A stretch of DNA of 9,536 nt from Dehalococcoidales bacterium (GTDB lineage: Bacteria > Chloroflexota > Dehalococcoidia > Dehalococcoidales > JAQTRN01), in contig JAQTRN010000023.1 in assembly GCA_028711795.1 (NCBI GenBank), positions 1 through 9,536 of the forward strand, in the 5' to 3' direction. Below, piece after piece: positions 1 to 5,817 of the stretch; positions within the stretch are counted from its first letter, which is position 1, and the number at the start of each line of letters is the position of its first letter. The translations under genes and the position numbers were made by a program. The notes under the pieces are model-generated. The model did not search any database and was not told where the DNA came from. It saw only the letters and a program-made list of their open reading frames with translations.

Positions 1-1
1 T

Positions 2-190
2 AAAGCGTTTGTTGCGGTGGATGAAGCCGGCACTGAGGCCGCGGCCGCGACTGGCGTGATTGTGGGAACAACTTCAGCACCACCGGAACCGGTGACGGTT
101 ACCCTGGACCGGCCCTTCGTGTTCCTGATCCGCGATATTCAAACTGGCGCTATCCTGTTCACCGGGCGCGTGATGAATCCCGGTCAGTAA
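2..190 (+). CDS. Serpin, C-terminal part (5'-truncated by window)
   Basis: Sixty-two codons run open from the left edge to a TAA stop and read as the C-terminal end of a serpin, a suicide inhibitor of serine (sometimes cysteine) proteases. The reactive-centre-loop hinge DEAGTEAAAAT is visible near residues 7-17 of the fragment. It has small residues at P12-P9 and Thr at P14 and P8, the pattern of inhibitory serpins that can insert the loop into sheet A. The closing strand follows as RPFVFLIRD and then TGAILFTGRVMNP, the classical serpin signature. Counting from the hinge places P1-P1' at Thr-Ser in VGTTSAPPE, which suggests an elastase- or subtilisin-like target rather than a trypsin-like one (inference). 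The body of the protein and any signal peptide lie outside the window. The gene converges on the minus-strand hydratase gene with only 28 bp between the stops. Confidence 0.93.
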   Translation, partial: KAFVAVDEAGTEAAAATGVIVGTTSAPPEPVTVTLDRPFVFLIRDIQTGAILFTGRVMNPGQ

Positions 191-218
191 GTAACGCCAG
201 GGGACAATGGAGCCGTAT

Positions 219-947
219 TTACTGAAGGTCTTCGGTGACCTGGGGGAAGAGGCGCTGGTACGCCTCGGCGTACTTGATATTTTTCTTCTCGGAGTTACGT
301 GCCGCCTGCACGCCGCGGTTCAGGGCTACCCGGGTGTAATACTCCCACAGGTATTCCTGCGCCGCCATCACCTCGAATGCTTGCCGCTTCTTGTCCCATA
401 CCGGTGTGATGTCGAGTAACACTTGGGGTTTCCAGTTACACTGTTCGGTCTGGTGTGGCTCAAACAGGAAGACAGGTGGCGCGCCGAGCACCGTCCCGCC
501 GGGTTTATGCCCGTGCGCCTGTGCCACGATCCGGGCTTCCTGAGCGACCCGCGTCGCCAGTGGGTGGTCGAAGTTGTAGGGGTCTTCCAGTGAGTGGGTA
601 AGGACAAACGCCGGCTGAAGGGAGCGGTAGATGTCGACCAACCGGTCCAGGTTAGCTGCCGTGAAATTCATCGGGTAGTCACCGCAGTCGAAGAATTCTA
701 TCTCTCCACCCAGCGTAGCTGCGGCCGTTAGAGCCTCTTCTCGCCGCAGTGCTTTGACCCGCTCCAGGGTCATGCCGCCTTCTCTCCAGAGTTTGGCTGA
801 CTCACCTCGTTCGCCAAAGGAGAGACACACAATTTTAATCTGCCATCCCCGGCTAGCATAGAGGGCAATCGCTCCGCCGGCGCGCCAGACGAAATCCCCT
901 GAGTGTGCGCTCACCACCAGTGCTGTCTTGTTTTGGCCTGCTGTCAT
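219..947 (-). CDS. galB: PIG-L/LmbE-fold 4-oxalomesaconate hydratase-like protein
   Basis: The 242-aa protein has the PIG-L (LmbE) zinc-hydrolase fold. The usual AHPDD motif reads AHSGDF (H15, D18), and the second metal-site motif reads THSLEDPYNFDHP (H118, D127, H128). The segments FVWRAGGAIAL, CLSFGERGESAKLW, GDYP, GAPPVFLFEPHQTEQC, EYLWEYYTRVALNRGVQA and the overall length are those I associate with GalB of Pseudomonas putida. GalB is a PIG-L member that hydrates 4-oxalomesaconate to 4-carboxy-4-hydroxy-2-oxoadipate in gallate degradation, and is not a deacetylase. The frame stays open to a TTG at 965 and a GTG at 959. I prefer ATG at 947 because a GGGG run lies 6 nt upstream and the conserved domain starts soon after. 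It is the second gene of an operon behind the DUF6282 gene, about 80 bp downstream. Family placement is firm; the exact substrate is inferred. Confidence 0.85.
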   Translation of the reverse strand: MTAGQNKTALVVSAHSGDFVWRAGGAIALYASRGWQIKIVCLSFGERGESAKLWREGGMTLERVKALRREEALTAAATLGGEIEFFDCGDYPMNFTAANLDRLVDIYRSLQPAFVLTHSLEDPYNFDHPLATRVAQEARIVAQAHGHKPGGTVLGAPPVFLFEPHQTEQCNWKPQVLLDITPVWDKKRQAFEVMAAQEYLWEYYTRVALNRGVQAARNSEKKNIKYAEAYQRLFPQVTEDLQ

Positions 948-1027
948 CGTTATCCCCACATTCAAAATATTCTCTTGCTATCAGGCAATTTATTGCGTTG
1001 TTCCGGAAAATCGCGGTGCGTTGCTGA

Positions 1028-1906
1028 TTATTCTACGAGAGAAGTTGGATTCTTGACTATCATGGTCCGGATGTCGCTTTCGGAGAAGCCGTTGGCCAAC
1101 AACTTCTCCGTGAAGAGTGCCAGGCCTTCATCGGGGAAAACGGCGGTTGCCTGTCCCAGGTCAGTCGTCAGGACTATATGCCCTACCCCGACCGCCCGGA
1201 TTTGTTCAATCACGGTATCCCAGGAGACCTTGCCGGTCGCCGGTGTGGTATAGCAGTGCTCCATGAAAGCGCCAGATTTAAGCAATTCCTTTTGTTCCTC
1301 AATAGAATAGAATGTGGAGGGGAAATCAACATGGGTGACGATGATACGCCTTACCTTGCGCTCCTTCGCCACTTTTACCAGGGCGAAAGCCTCGGCCTTG
1401 GAGATATGACTGGTAGCCAGGATCATATTGAACCGGGCAATGATATCGAGTACGTCAAAAACCTCTTTCTTTAATTTGCCATTTTCCAGGAGGTAGATGG
1501 TTGGAGAAAGAATGCCCTCGGCCTTCATCTGCTGCTGGATCTTCGCCCAGTAGGGGAGTTTGTCGGCAGGACTTTGTGCTAGGCTTTCTTGTTCGTGTTC
1601 GGAGTCTACCGTGGGAAACCAGACCAGCTTAGCTCCCGATCGCCCGGCCATCTCCACGGCCATGGGGTTGATACCCCCCACCGCGCTGTTTAATGTGATA
1701 GTGCCGATAGCGGCACAGCCAGGATACATTTTCTGGACTATCTGGGCTCGCTCGGCTGTGCAAAAATAGTGTGATTTTATGGCGTAACCCTTCATTCCCG
1801 AAGCTACGATCCGTTGCGCCATCTCGATATCATCCATTTTGCGCGGTAGTACATCGGGCGCCGAATGTACATGCAAATCATACGCGTCTTTCAATAGAGC
1901 ATTCAA
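1028..1906 (-). CDS. DUF6282 family metal-dependent hydrolase (amidohydrolase-like)
   Basis: The 292-aa protein begins with DLHVHSAPD (H12, H14), the HxH motif of amidohydrolase/PHP-type metal centres. The remaining candidate ligands come in the expected order: K44 and H46 in AIKSHYF, H167 in ATSHIS, H192 in VTHVDFP and D249 in TTDLG. The N-terminal DLHVHSAPD and the SHYFCTAERA segment are what I recognise as DUF6282, a family without an established reaction. Translation most likely starts at TTG 1906: GGAGG at 1920-1916 lies 9 nt upstream, and the nearby ATG at 1903 is out of frame and stops at once. It is the first gene of a minus-strand operon with the GalB-like hydratase. That suggests hydrolysis of a lactone or amide feeding the hydratase, in the role LigI plays for 2-pyrone-4,6-dicarboxylate (inference). 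Confidence 0.85.
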   Translation of the reverse strand: MNALLKDAYDLHVHSAPDVLPRKMDDIEMAQRIVASGMKGYAIKSHYFCTAERAQIVQKMYPGCAAIGTITLNSAVGGINPMAVEMAGRSGAKLVWFPTVDSEHEQESLAQSPADKLPYWAKIQQQMKAEGILSPTIYLLENGKLKKEVFDVLDIIARFNMILATSHISKAEAFALVKVAKERKVRRIIVTHVDFPSTFYSIEEQKELLKSGAFMEHCYTTPATGKVSWDTVIEQIRAVGVGHIVLTTDLGQATAVFPDEGLALFTEKLLANGFSESDIRTMIVKNPTSLVE

Positions 1907-1915
1907 TTCTGTATG

Positions 1916-1920
1916 CCTCC
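1916..1920 (-). promoter_or_regulatory. Shine-Dalgarno GGAGG for TTG-started DUF6282 gene
   Basis: GGAGG on the minus strand lies 9 nt upstream of TTG 1906. No in-frame ATG is near, so this site decides the start. Confidence 0.7.
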
Positions 1921-1950
1921 ATTCTTGGTTAATACTGAACTATTTTAATT

Positions 1951-1979
1951 ATTGTTGTCATATCTCTGCTCAGTGTCAA
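1951..1979 (-). promoter_or_regulatory. Sigma70-like promoter of the DUF6282-galB operon
   Basis: On the minus strand a perfect -35 TTGACA (1979-1974) is separated by 17 bp from AACAAT (1956-1951), which matches 4 of 6 bases of the -10 consensus. Transcription would begin near 1944 and give a leader of roughly 38 nt containing the GGAGG site. This is the best promoter match in the window. Confidence 0.6.
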
Positions 1980-2021
1980 GTTGAATATATGCCGTTCCGA
2001 AATGACATTAAGTATGACTAG

Positions 2022-2043
2022 ATGGAAGTTTATGGTGTTCCAT
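2022..2043. promoter_or_regulatory. Operator-like interrupted palindrome
   Basis: ATGGAA (2022-2027) and TTCCAT (2038-2043) form a perfect 6-bp inverted repeat around a 10-bp spacer. It sits in the divergent region between the DUF6282 operon and the VOC gene, upstream of both candidate promoters. The symmetry suits a dimeric regulator, but no regulator gene is in the window and the family cannot be named. Confidence 0.35.
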
Positions 2044-2067
2044 TCCGTTTTAGTATGGTATACAATA

Positions 2068-2097
2068 TCGGCATAGTAGGACAGGGTTAGCTATAAT
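2068..2097 (+). promoter_or_regulatory. Candidate promoter for the first VOC gene
   Basis: A perfect -10 TATAAT (2092-2097) is preceded, across 18 bp, by TCGGCA (2068-2073), which matches 4 of 6 bases of TTGACA. Transcription would start near 2104 and leave a leader of about 120 nt before the gene. A second -10-like TACAAT at 2061-2066 has a poor -35. Confidence 0.4.
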
Positions 2098-2224
2098 GAC
2101 GAAAGCAGAAAGGAGATGTGAGAAACAGGGAAAAGATCTATTGTCATTTGGACCGGATAGTGAGGCCGTGGGTTGGTTTGGGTTTTGTAACGGACGTAAA
2201 TATATTTAAAAGGGGAGGATTTCA

Positions 2225-2686
2225 ATGGCTGCTAAAGGTAAGTTAGTACTGCCCCGGGTAGCACAGATTGCCCTGATTGTAAAGAATATGGAAAAAACAG
2301 CATCGTATCTCTCTTCCAGCCTGGGTATAGGTCCTTTTCAATTCTCAGAGCGCGTCGGACCGGCAACCGTCGATGGGAAACCGACTCAAGCCAGAAGAAA
2401 ACTAGGCATAATCGAACTGAAAGATATCCAGCTTGAATTGATTGAAGGTCCAGATAAGGGCACTCCTTACTACGATTTCATTTATGCTCGCGGCGAGGGC
2501 TGGCAACACATACGCTTCGAAACGTTTGAATCGGCTGATGATCTTGATAGGTGGATAGACCACCTTAAAGGGCATGGCTGGAAAGTCAAGTATGCCGGAG
2601 AGTATGGCGGCGGTCGCTTCGCGTACCTGGAGAGCGACCAGGCCAAGGGCTGTATTCTTGAGTTTTCCGCGGTAGTCAAGAAGTAA
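2225..2686 (+). CDS. VOC superfamily (glyoxalase/methylmalonyl-CoA epimerase-like) protein 1
   Basis: The 153-aa protein has two beta-alpha-beta-beta-beta modules of the vicinal-oxygen-chelate fold. VAQIALIVKNMEK opens the first module and DIQLELIEG (about 67-75) ends it. GEGWQHIRFET (H95) opens the second, and GGGRFAYLESD then ILEF (E146) close it. By comparison with methylmalonyl-CoA epimerase, H95, E146 and Q69 or E71 are candidate metal ligands, while the first-strand His is Gln14. The start is clear: a GGGGAGG Shine-Dalgarno stands just before ATG 2225. Members act on CoA thioesters, glutathione adducts or catechols, and the substrate cannot be assigned from sequence. A paralogue lies at 7020-6550. 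The next gene downstream is the MBL hydrolase on the same strand. Confidence 0.88.
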   Translation: MAAKGKLVLPRVAQIALIVKNMEKTASYLSSSLGIGPFQFSERVGPATVDGKPTQARRKLGIIELKDIQLELIEGPDKGTPYYDFIYARGEGWQHIRFETFESADDLDRWIDHLKGHGWKVKYAGEYGGGRFAYLESDQAKGCILEFSAVVKK

Positions 2687-2718
2687 CTGTCCTAATAGAA
2701 TGAATTCATACTCTTATA

Positions 2719-2835
2719 TCCGGGACACCAGGGATACAGAGTGATATTAGGGCGTTGCAGGCATGGCGGGCGCTACTGATACGGTAGTGGTGGGTTGCCA
2801 TGCCTGCGCGGCATAAGGTGTGTCTGTGTCCCGGA
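2719..2835 (+). repeat. Nested inverted-repeat (structured) element
   Basis: Three concentric inverted repeats lie between the VOC and MBL genes. The outer 10-bp arms TCCGGGACAC (2719-2728) and GTGTCCCGGA (2826-2835) match perfectly. The middle 11-bp arms GCAGGCATGGC (2757-2767) and GCCATGCCTGC (2797-2807) also match perfectly. An inner 6-bp stem pairs 2771-2776 with 2784-2789 (one G-T pair) around a 7-nt loop. No clear target-site duplication flanks it and no T-tract follows. It may be a structured mRNA leader of the MBL gene, a transcription-attenuating structure, or a small REP/MITE-like palindromic element. Confidence 0.6.
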
Positions 2836-2869
2836 GGTCTTCTATCCATTGCCGAGTTGAGGAGTGAGT

Positions 2870-3685
2870 ATGCAGCAAGTTACCGATAATGTTTACGTTG
2901 AAACTGGCTTCCGTGGCTGTAATCCTGGCTTCTTGGTCACCCGGGAAGGAGTAGTGATGATTGATACCCCGCAAATGCCAGTGGATGCCATTAAATGGCG
3001 GAATGAAATTGCTAAGCATGGCATAGTGCGCTACCTGATAAATACCGAACCCCACATGGACCACTTCACCGGCAACCACTTCTTTGGCGGTACGGTTGTA
3101 GCCCACGAAGGGACCCGGGAGGCGATCCTGGCGTCTTCTATCGAACAGGTGCGGGAGCGGGTCAAACAGGCGTCAGCAGAGAGTCTACCCCTGATGGCCG
3201 GGTTCAATTTTCGGCCGCCAACCATCACCCTTTCCCAGCGACTCACCCTCTACGTGGGCAATCATACTGTCCAGTTAATCCACATGCCGGGGCACAGTCC
3301 CTACCAGGTTGCCGTCTATATTCCTGAAGAAAAGGTGGTATTTACTTCGGATAACATGTTTTGTCGTGTTCAGGCATGGCTTCACCAGGCACTCCCGGAC
3401 GAGTGGCTGAACTCGTTAAAACTATTGCAGCAACTACCGGCGGACATACTGGTTCCCGGACACGGCAGTGTCTGTGATCGGAGTTATATCCCGGAGATGA
3501 GTGCTTTCATTCAGGCCTGGATCGACGCTGTCACGGCCGCTATCGATCAGGGAATGAGCCTGGAAGAGGCCCAGGATAAAGTGTCCCTTCTCGACCGGTA
3601 TCCTATGGAAGCCGGGAGTGAGTCCAGAGCACATGAGGTACAGCGCATGAATGTAGCGCGCCTCTATCAGGTGCTGAAAAGATAG
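2870..3685 (+). CDS. MBL-fold metallo-hydrolase (E-P-H-x-D-H subfamily)
   Basis: The 271-aa protein has the metallo-beta-lactamase fold. The core motif reads NTEPHMDHFTGNHFF (E60, H62, D64, H65), so Glu takes the place of the first His of the usual HxHxDH. Further ligands are H142 in MPGHSP, D161 in FTSDN and H198 in VPGHG. I have met this NTEPH variant in other MBL subfamilies, so it is probably a real subfamily trait and not damage. Likely chemistry is hydrolysis of an ester, thioester or lactone, but the substrate is unknown. The start is set at ATG 2870 because GAGGAG (2859-2864) lies 5 nt upstream; the in-frame GTG 2864 would overlap that ribosome site. It lies downstream of the VOC gene, separated by the inverted-repeat element, and converges on the HtrA gene 42 bp away. 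Confidence 0.88.
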   Translation: MQQVTDNVYVETGFRGCNPGFLVTREGVVMIDTPQMPVDAIKWRNEIAKHGIVRYLINTEPHMDHFTGNHFFGGTVVAHEGTREAILASSIEQVRERVKQASAESLPLMAGFNFRPPTITLSQRLTLYVGNHTVQLIHMPGHSPYQVAVYIPEEKVVFTSDNMFCRVQAWLHQALPDEWLNSLKLLQQLPADILVPGHGSVCDRSYIPEMSAFIQAWIDAVTAAIDQGMSLEEAQDKVSLLDRYPMEAGSESRAHEVQRMNVARLYQVLKR

Positions 3686-3727
3686 TTGCGGTACAGGAGT
3701 GAGTGACCTAAGACGGAATGAACCAAG

Positions 3728-4777
3728 TTACACTCCACCTGACTTGGGCCGTTCGCCTAGTGTTAATTCGACTTCGGTCTCTTTTTCGCCGCTGCAGAAA
3801 ACGATCTTGACTTTATCACCCACTTCATGCCGCCACAGCAGCCGGATCAGGTCGGCTGTTGACTCCACGTTCTGGCCGGTAAACCGGACAATGGTACTGT
3901 TCGGCTGGATTCCAGCGAGGTCAGTCGGGCTTTGCGGGTCGATATGTGTCACCAGTGCTCCAACGCATAATGGCCTTGAGACCCGTTTCGCCGTCGTCGG
4001 AGTAAGGTCTTCCAGCGTAACACCCAGGTATGGATGGTGGGATTTACCGTACTTCACCAGGTCTTCGAAGACATGGCGGGCGGTGGCGACGTTGATGGCG
4101 TAACTGACATTCTGAGCCTCGGTGACAGTCGTGCTGTTGATACCGATGACCTCACCGGTCATATTGACCAGTGGACCACCGCTGTTGCCATGATTGATGG
4201 CCGCGCTTGTCTGGATGACGTCATAGTAGGCTATGCCCTCGGTTGAGAAAGAACGGTTCAGGTTACTCACTATGCCCGCGGTGACCGTGGCGCCCCCTTC
4301 CAGGGGGGACATGCCCAGCGCGTGCCCTGCGGCGACCACCCAGTCTCCCACGTTGATATTCTCCGGGGCGCCGAACTGCGCTGCCGGTAAACCGTGTTCC
4401 TCGATCTTCACTACGGCGAGGTCGATCAGATCGTCCGACCAGACCCCGGTAGCTTGATAGGTGTTCTTGTCCTGCAGGATGATCTCGATGCTCTTGGCTC
4501 CGGCAACTACGTGTTTATTGGTTAATATGTAACCATCAGAGCGGAGGATGACCCCGGAACCAGCCCCGGCGACCGGCCCGGTTTCCGCATAAACGAAGAC
4601 GACACTGGGCAGAATCTTGTTCACGATGCTGGCGAGCGAAGGCAGAGCCCCCGTTCCGCCGGTGGGCGCTGACTGGGACGACGGGTTACTCGCGCCGGTA
4701 CAACCACCAATCAATGATAAGACTATCACCGAACACAGGAGAGTCAGGATACCAAAAACTCTGGGCTTATTATTCAT
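3728..4777 (-). CDS. HtrA/DegP-like trypsin-family serine protease with PDZ domain, probable lipoprotein
   Basis: This 349-aa protein is an S1C-type serine protease of envelope protein quality control. The N-terminus has basic residues, a hydrophobic stretch (about 7-23) and LIGGC with Cys26, a plausible lipobox. A low-complexity Ser/Pro/Gly linker follows (27-44). The catalytic triad is visible as H89 (TNKHVV), D119 (LIDLAVV) and S199 (GNSGGPL). A single PDZ domain occupies about 245-340, beginning YLGV and including AGIQPNSTIVRF. The length fits a one-PDZ HtrA. The product would be anchored outside the cytoplasmic membrane. ATG 4777 has only a weak ribosome site (GGGTGA). The gene is divergent from the aldolase gene, with a palindrome between them, and convergent with the MBL gene. 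Confidence 0.95.
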   Translation of the reverse strand: MNNKPRVFGILTLLCSVIVLSLIGGCTGASNPSSQSAPTGGTGALPSLASIVNKILPSVVFVYAETGPVAGAGSGVILRSDGYILTNKHVVAGAKSIEIILQDKNTYQATGVWSDDLIDLAVVKIEEHGLPAAQFGAPENINVGDWVVAAGHALGMSPLEGGATVTAGIVSNLNRSFSTEGIAYYDVIQTSAAINHGNSGGPLVNMTGEVIGINSTTVTEAQNVSYAINVATARHVFEDLVKYGKSHHPYLGVTLEDLTPTTAKRVSRPLCVGALVTHIDPQSPTDLAGIQPNSTIVRFTGQNVESTADLIRLLWRHEVGDKVKIVFCSGEKETEVELTLGERPKSGGV

Positions 4778-4847
4778 TGTTTTTCACCCGGCGTTTAATT
4801 CAACAACACCCTTTCCTTGACGGGGAGAATATCTGCCCATCGTTTTC

Positions 4848-4876
4848 AGTATACACATAAATTGGCTACCAGCAAA
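4848..4876 (-). promoter_or_regulatory. Candidate htrA promoter
   Basis: On the minus strand TTTGCT (4876-4871) and TATACT (4853-4848) are 17 bp apart. The -10 matches 5 of 6 bases and the -35 is weak (3 of 6). Transcription would start near 4841, about 64 nt before ATG 4777. Confidence 0.4.
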
Positions 4877-4877
4877 A

Positions 4878-4900
4878 CATTCGTCGGGTGCCGACGTATG
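4878..4900. promoter_or_regulatory. Operator-like palindrome between divergent htrA and aldolase genes
   Basis: CATTCGTCGG (4878-4887) and CCGACGTATG (4891-4900) form 10-bp inverted arms around a 3-bp centre, with one mismatch. The inner CGTCGG-GTG-CCGACG is perfect. It lies almost midway between the two start codons, 1 bp upstream of the candidate htrA -35 and about 28 bp upstream of the aldolase -35. A regulator bound here could act on both genes. A non-regulatory hairpin is the alternative. Confidence 0.45.
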
Positions 4901-4928
4901 GCAATTAGATGCACGAGGTGATAGAATT

Positions 4929-4957
4929 CTGACAACATAAAACCGGCAAATTAGCCT
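4929..4957 (+). promoter_or_regulatory. Candidate promoter of the aldolase-plsY-like operon
   Basis: CTGACA (4929-4934) matches 5 of 6 bases of the -35 consensus. It is 17 bp from TAGCCT (4952-4957), which keeps the T, A and final T of a -10 box. The start would fall near 4964, about 33 nt before ATG 4997. Confidence 0.35.
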
Positions 4958-4996
4958 TAGGGATTTTACAGCGAATCACATTGAAGAGGAGCAGCT

Positions 4997-5761
4997 ATGA
5001 GAAAGAATCTAACTAAAGTAAAGATACTGGAAGGGAAAATCACCTACGGTGTTTTTGTCCCGCTCTTAAGTCCAACTATAGTCGAGATGATTGGCCATAT
5101 TGGTTTTGATTTTGTTCTTCTGGATGGGGAGCACAGCCCCCTGGCCGCGGAGAGTTGTGAAGCTATGGTGCGGGCTGCCGAGTGCGTGAATATCACACCG
5201 CTTATCCGTGTGGCTGAAAATGTCCGCCAGAATATACTCCGCTACCTGGACATAGGTGCTCTGGGAGTGCAGATGCCGATGATCAATAGTCAAACCGAAG
5301 CCCAGTCGGTGATTGACGCGGTTAAGTATCCTCCATATGGCAAAAGGGGCCTGGCCGGCGTCCGCGCCGCCAACTACGGGCTTAAAGGCTCGCTGGGCGA
5401 CTATGTGGCTGAGGCGAACCGGGAAACGATGATCATTATCCAGATAGAGACGATGCTGGCGGTGGACAACTTGAAAGAGATTTTGGCCACTCCGGGGCCT
5501 GATGTTATCTTCATCGGGCCAACTGACCTCTCTTCGGCTATGGGCTATCCCGGCCAGGTAAATCATCCTGAGGTACAGAAGATGATCGAATACATTGTCA
5601 AGGAGATCCGCGCCGCTGGTAAAGCTGCCGGTACCGTTGCTTACGATCTGCCCACTCTGAGAAAGTGCAAAGAGCGTGGATTTCAGTACATCGTCTACAG
5701 CGTGGGGCCGATGCTGGTCCGGGCTGGTCGAGAATACCTGGAGGTGGCCAGGGGAGAATAG
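4997..5761 (+). CDS. HpcH/HpaI-family class II aldolase
   Basis: The 254-aa protein has the length and fold signature of HpcH/HpaI aldolases (HpaI, GarL, RhmA). These are metal-dependent TIM-barrel enzymes that cleave 4-hydroxy-2-oxo acids to pyruvate plus an aldehyde or oxo-acid. The catalytic base H46 is in LLDGEHSP, the pyruvate-binding R71 in PLIRV, and the metal ligands E151 and D177 in QIET and IGPTDLS. These match HpaI His45, Arg70, Glu149 and Asp175 in order and spacing. PPYGKRGLAG is also typical. ATG 4997 has GAGGAG 5 nt upstream. Aldehyde specificity cannot be read from sequence. The hydratase 4 kb to the left makes 4-carboxy-4-hydroxy-2-oxoadipate one candidate substrate. The PlsY-like gene follows 56 bp downstream. 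Confidence 0.93.
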   Translation: MRKNLTKVKILEGKITYGVFVPLLSPTIVEMIGHIGFDFVLLDGEHSPLAAESCEAMVRAAECVNITPLIRVAENVRQNILRYLDIGALGVQMPMINSQTEAQSVIDAVKYPPYGKRGLAGVRAANYGLKGSLGDYVAEANRETMIIIQIETMLAVDNLKEILATPGPDVIFIGPTDLSSAMGYPGQVNHPEVQKMIEYIVKEIRAAGKAAGTVAYDLPTLRKCKERGFQYIVYSVGPMLVRAGREYLEVARGE

Positions 5762-5817
5762 CTTTATTCGACCACGTAATGCCTGGTGCGGAATAAATTA
5801 AGGGCTGTCACAGAAAT

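Noticed and set aside
2118..2240. Small + strand open frame from GTG 2118, after AGGAG, running into the VOC gene
   Set aside because: The spacing to AGGAG is too short, the peptide has no recognisable features, and the ATG at 2116 stops immediately.
2719..2835. Nested inverted repeat read as an IS or classical MITE
   Set aside because: No target-site duplication or transposase remnant could be seen, so it is only listed as a structured repeat.
5066..5566. Long minus-strand open frame of 166 codons inside the aldolase gene
   Set aside because: It is antisense to a gene with all catalytic motifs, and its product has no domain-like pattern.
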